Of a DNA stretch of 6,561 nt, positions 6,002-6,561 are shown one piece after another. The first letter of the stretch is position 1, and every line of letters begins with the position of its first letter. The position numbers and the translations under genes are program-made. Below the pieces are notes generated by a model that saw only the letters and a program-made list of their open reading frames with translations, was not told where the DNA came from and did not search any database. Source of the stretch: Thermogutta sp. (GTDB taxonomy: Bacteria > Planctomycetota > Planctomycetia > Pirellulales > Thermoguttaceae); assembly GCA_012798155.1 (NCBI GenBank), contig JAAZNR010000889.1, forward strand, positions 1 to 6,561, in the 5' to 3' direction.

Positions 6002-6101
6002 CGCCCCTTGTAGTACCAGCTCCCCTTGTAGTAGCGAGCGTGGATTGATCGCCCTTGTAGTACTTTAAGGTAAACGCGAGGGTCGATCGCCCCTTGTGGT
6101 A
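6002..6101 (-). repeat. Four copies of a TACTACAAGGGG-type element upstream of bioA
   Basis: On the plus strand the copies read CGCCCCTTGTAGTA (6002-6015), TCCCCTTGTAGTA (6021-6033), GATCGCCCTTGTAGTA (6047-6062) and GATCGCCCCTTGTGGTA (6085-6101). The last two share a GATCG lead, and GGTAAACG also recurs at 6069-6076 and 6098-6105. Spacing between copies is irregular. Lying 112-211 bases upstream of the bioA ATG, they could be regulator sites, or a dispersed genomic repeat. They do not match the classical BirA operator TTGTAAACC-N-GGTTTACAA as a dyad. Confidence 0.7.
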
Positions 6102-6188
6102 AACGGGAAAGCCGTCGTATATTTCAAGGTTGACTCAAGTGTCGCCCCAAACCAAGGGGGCCTGAAGAATCGGTGCGATTCCTTGGCC

Positions 6189-6247
6189 GGGGTTACCCGA
6201 CAGCGAGCGGACTCGCCGGACATCGAGGGGGGTTACCCGACAGCGAG
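6189..6247. repeat. Perfect 19 bp direct repeat pair
   Basis: GGGGTTACCCGACAGCGAG occurs at 6189-6207 and again, without mismatch, at 6229-6247, a 40-base step. The text between (CGGACTCGCCGGACATCGA and flanks) is not repeated. Perfect identity suggests recent duplication or a conserved dispersed element. Confidence 0.85.
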
Positions 6248-6263
6248 GCATCACCCTCACCGA

Positions 6264-6330
6264 GACTGGCAGTCTACCCCCAATCAATACGTAATACCGG
6301 TGGTATCATCAGTCCGACAAGCTTGTTCGG
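6264..6330. promoter_or_regulatory. Three consecutive palindromes
   Basis: GACTGGCAGTC (6264-6274), ATACCGGTGGTAT (6294-6306) and CCGACAAGCTTGTTCGG (6314-6330, with a perfect ACAAGCTTGT core at 6317-6326) follow one another at near-regular 20-30 base steps but are unrelated in sequence. Each has the size of a dimeric regulator site. They lie over 200 bases from the right-hand gene and nearly 400 from bioA, so their target, if any, is unclear. Confidence 0.4.
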
Positions 6331-6386
6331 AGCCTGCGCATAGCCGCCAGCCAATCGAAAGTTTCCAGCCGCGGCATCTGCGGTTG

Positions 6387-6418
6387 GCGGAGAATCCTGT
6401 AAAGAAGCGGAGAATCCT
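6387..6418. repeat. 12 bp direct repeat pair GCGGAGAATCCT
   Basis: GCGGAGAATCCT is present at 6387-6398 and 6407-6418, identical, with starts 20 bases apart. Function is unknown. Confidence 0.7.
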
Positions 6419-6440
6419 TTGAATGGGCGTCGAGAGCGTG

Positions 6441-6485
6441 GTATCCGCCGGTTGAGAGTCTAAGGAGTTTCAGCCCGGCGGATAC
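6441..6485. repeat. Perfect 11 bp inverted repeat with 23-base loop
   Basis: GTATCCGCCGG (6441-6451) pairs perfectly with CCGGCGGATAC (6475-6485); a G-U and a T-A pair extend the base of the stem to 6439 and 6487. The loop carries CTAAGGAG. As RNA on the plus strand this would be a stable hairpin about 45 bases before the start of the right-hand gene. It could be a leader structure, the end of an unseen transcript, or a palindromic repeat element. No T-tract follows. Confidence 0.7.
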
Positions 6486-6524
6486 TAGGAAAAACCGAGA
6501 AGGATACCGGGAAAAACCGAGAAG
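6481..6524 (+). repeat. 22 bp tandem repeat, two units
   Basis: Units at 6481-6502 and 6503-6524 share GATAC, two variable bases (TA or CG), then GGAAAAACCGAGAAG. They abut the inverted repeat on the left (overlapping its right arm) and end six bases before the ATG of the right-hand gene, so they form its immediate leader. Confidence 0.85.
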
Positions 6525-6530
6525 CGAGAG

Positions 6531-6561
6531 ATGGCAACACGCGTGGCAATCATGGGGGCCA
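6531..6561 (+). CDS. Start of a probable Rossmann-like nucleotide-binding protein (cut by window edge)
   Basis: ATG at 6531 opens a frame reading MATRVAIMGA up to the window edge. A hydrophobic beta-strand followed by Gly-Ala after a short polar N-terminus is the typical beginning of a Rossmann-type dinucleotide- or nucleotide-binding fold, as in reductases, amine oxidases or the MGAAGRDFHNFN-type GTPase/cyclic-2,3-diphosphoglycerate synthetase-like proteins. Ten residues cannot separate these. The upstream GAGAAGCGAGAG is purine-rich but only a weak ribosome binding site. The gene would be divergent from bioA. Confidence 0.45.
   Translation, partial: MATRVAIMGA

Larger units (their letters stand above)
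5891..6530. other. Repeat-rich divergent spacer upstream of bioA
   Basis: This 640-base spacer precedes bioA on the minus strand and a probable plus-strand gene on the right. It holds four TACTACAAGGGG-type elements (6002-6101), a 19 bp direct repeat pair (6189-6247), three consecutive palindromes (6264-6330), a 12 bp repeat pair (6387-6418), an 11 bp perfect inverted repeat (6441-6485) and a 22 bp tandem pair (6481-6524). A 108-codon open frame from a GTG at 6096 runs through several of these repeats and resembles no protein family, so I treat the region as non-coding. I find no clear promoter for either flanking gene. Confidence 0.55.

Noticed and set aside
4508..6013. 501-codon plus-strand open frame opposite bioA
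   Set aside because: The minus strand encodes an unmistakable BioA with all catalytic residues. The plus-strand translation is arginine-, histidine- and glutamine-rich shadow sequence.
6002..6105. BirA-type biotin operator upstream of bioA
   Set aside because: TTGT and GGTAAACG pieces appear, but only as direct repeats. The inverted TTGTAAACC/GGTTTACAA dyad with the usual spacing is not present.
6096..6422. 108-codon plus-strand open frame starting at GTG
   Set aside because: It runs through several non-coding repeats, has no ribosome binding site, and its product resembles no known family.

Overview
The window is GC-rich bacterial chromosome with five clear protein-coding regions, a probable sixth start at the right edge, and unusually repeat-laden spacers. 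The gene content (Tat-signal TIM-barrel sugar isomerase with an HTGGNPGRNE-type loop, LpxL-like acyltransferase, FliM/FliN-type protein, unlinked metabolic genes, several long spacers) suggests a Gram-negative organism, most likely a planctomycete. That taxonomic call is inference from protein style; no marker gene is present.

Layout, left to right: (1) the N-terminal 143 codons of an aconitase on the minus strand, cut by the window edge; (2) a 537-base spacer with three tandem 36-37 bp units, a 17 bp repeat pair and inverted repeats; (3) a minus-strand gene for a protein ending in a FliM/FliN (SpoA) domain, with an 18 bp tandem repeat encoding a hexapeptide-repeat linker and, upstream, a sequence closely resembling a flagellar sigma-28 promoter; (4) a 393-base divergent spacer with a paired palindrome; (5) a plus-strand Tat-signal hydroxypyruvate-isomerase-like TIM-barrel protein; (6) on the same strand, an LpxL/HtrB-type lipid A acyltransferase whose most likely start is a GTG behind a strong ribosome binding site; (7) convergent to it, bioA, the PLP-dependent DAPA synthase of biotin synthesis, on the minus strand; (8) a 640-base spacer densely packed with short direct repeats, palindromes and a long inverted repeat; (9) the first ten codons of a plus-strand protein with a Rossmann-like start.

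The genes do not form one pathway: TCA cycle, motility, sugar metabolism, outer-membrane lipid and biotin functions are interspersed. Only the isomerase and acyltransferase could share a transcript, and nothing functional links them. No tRNA, rRNA, CRISPR array, transposase or phage gene was recognised. The most informative non-coding signal is the sigma-28-like promoter before the FliN-type gene. The other interesting material is the set of short repeat families in the spacers.
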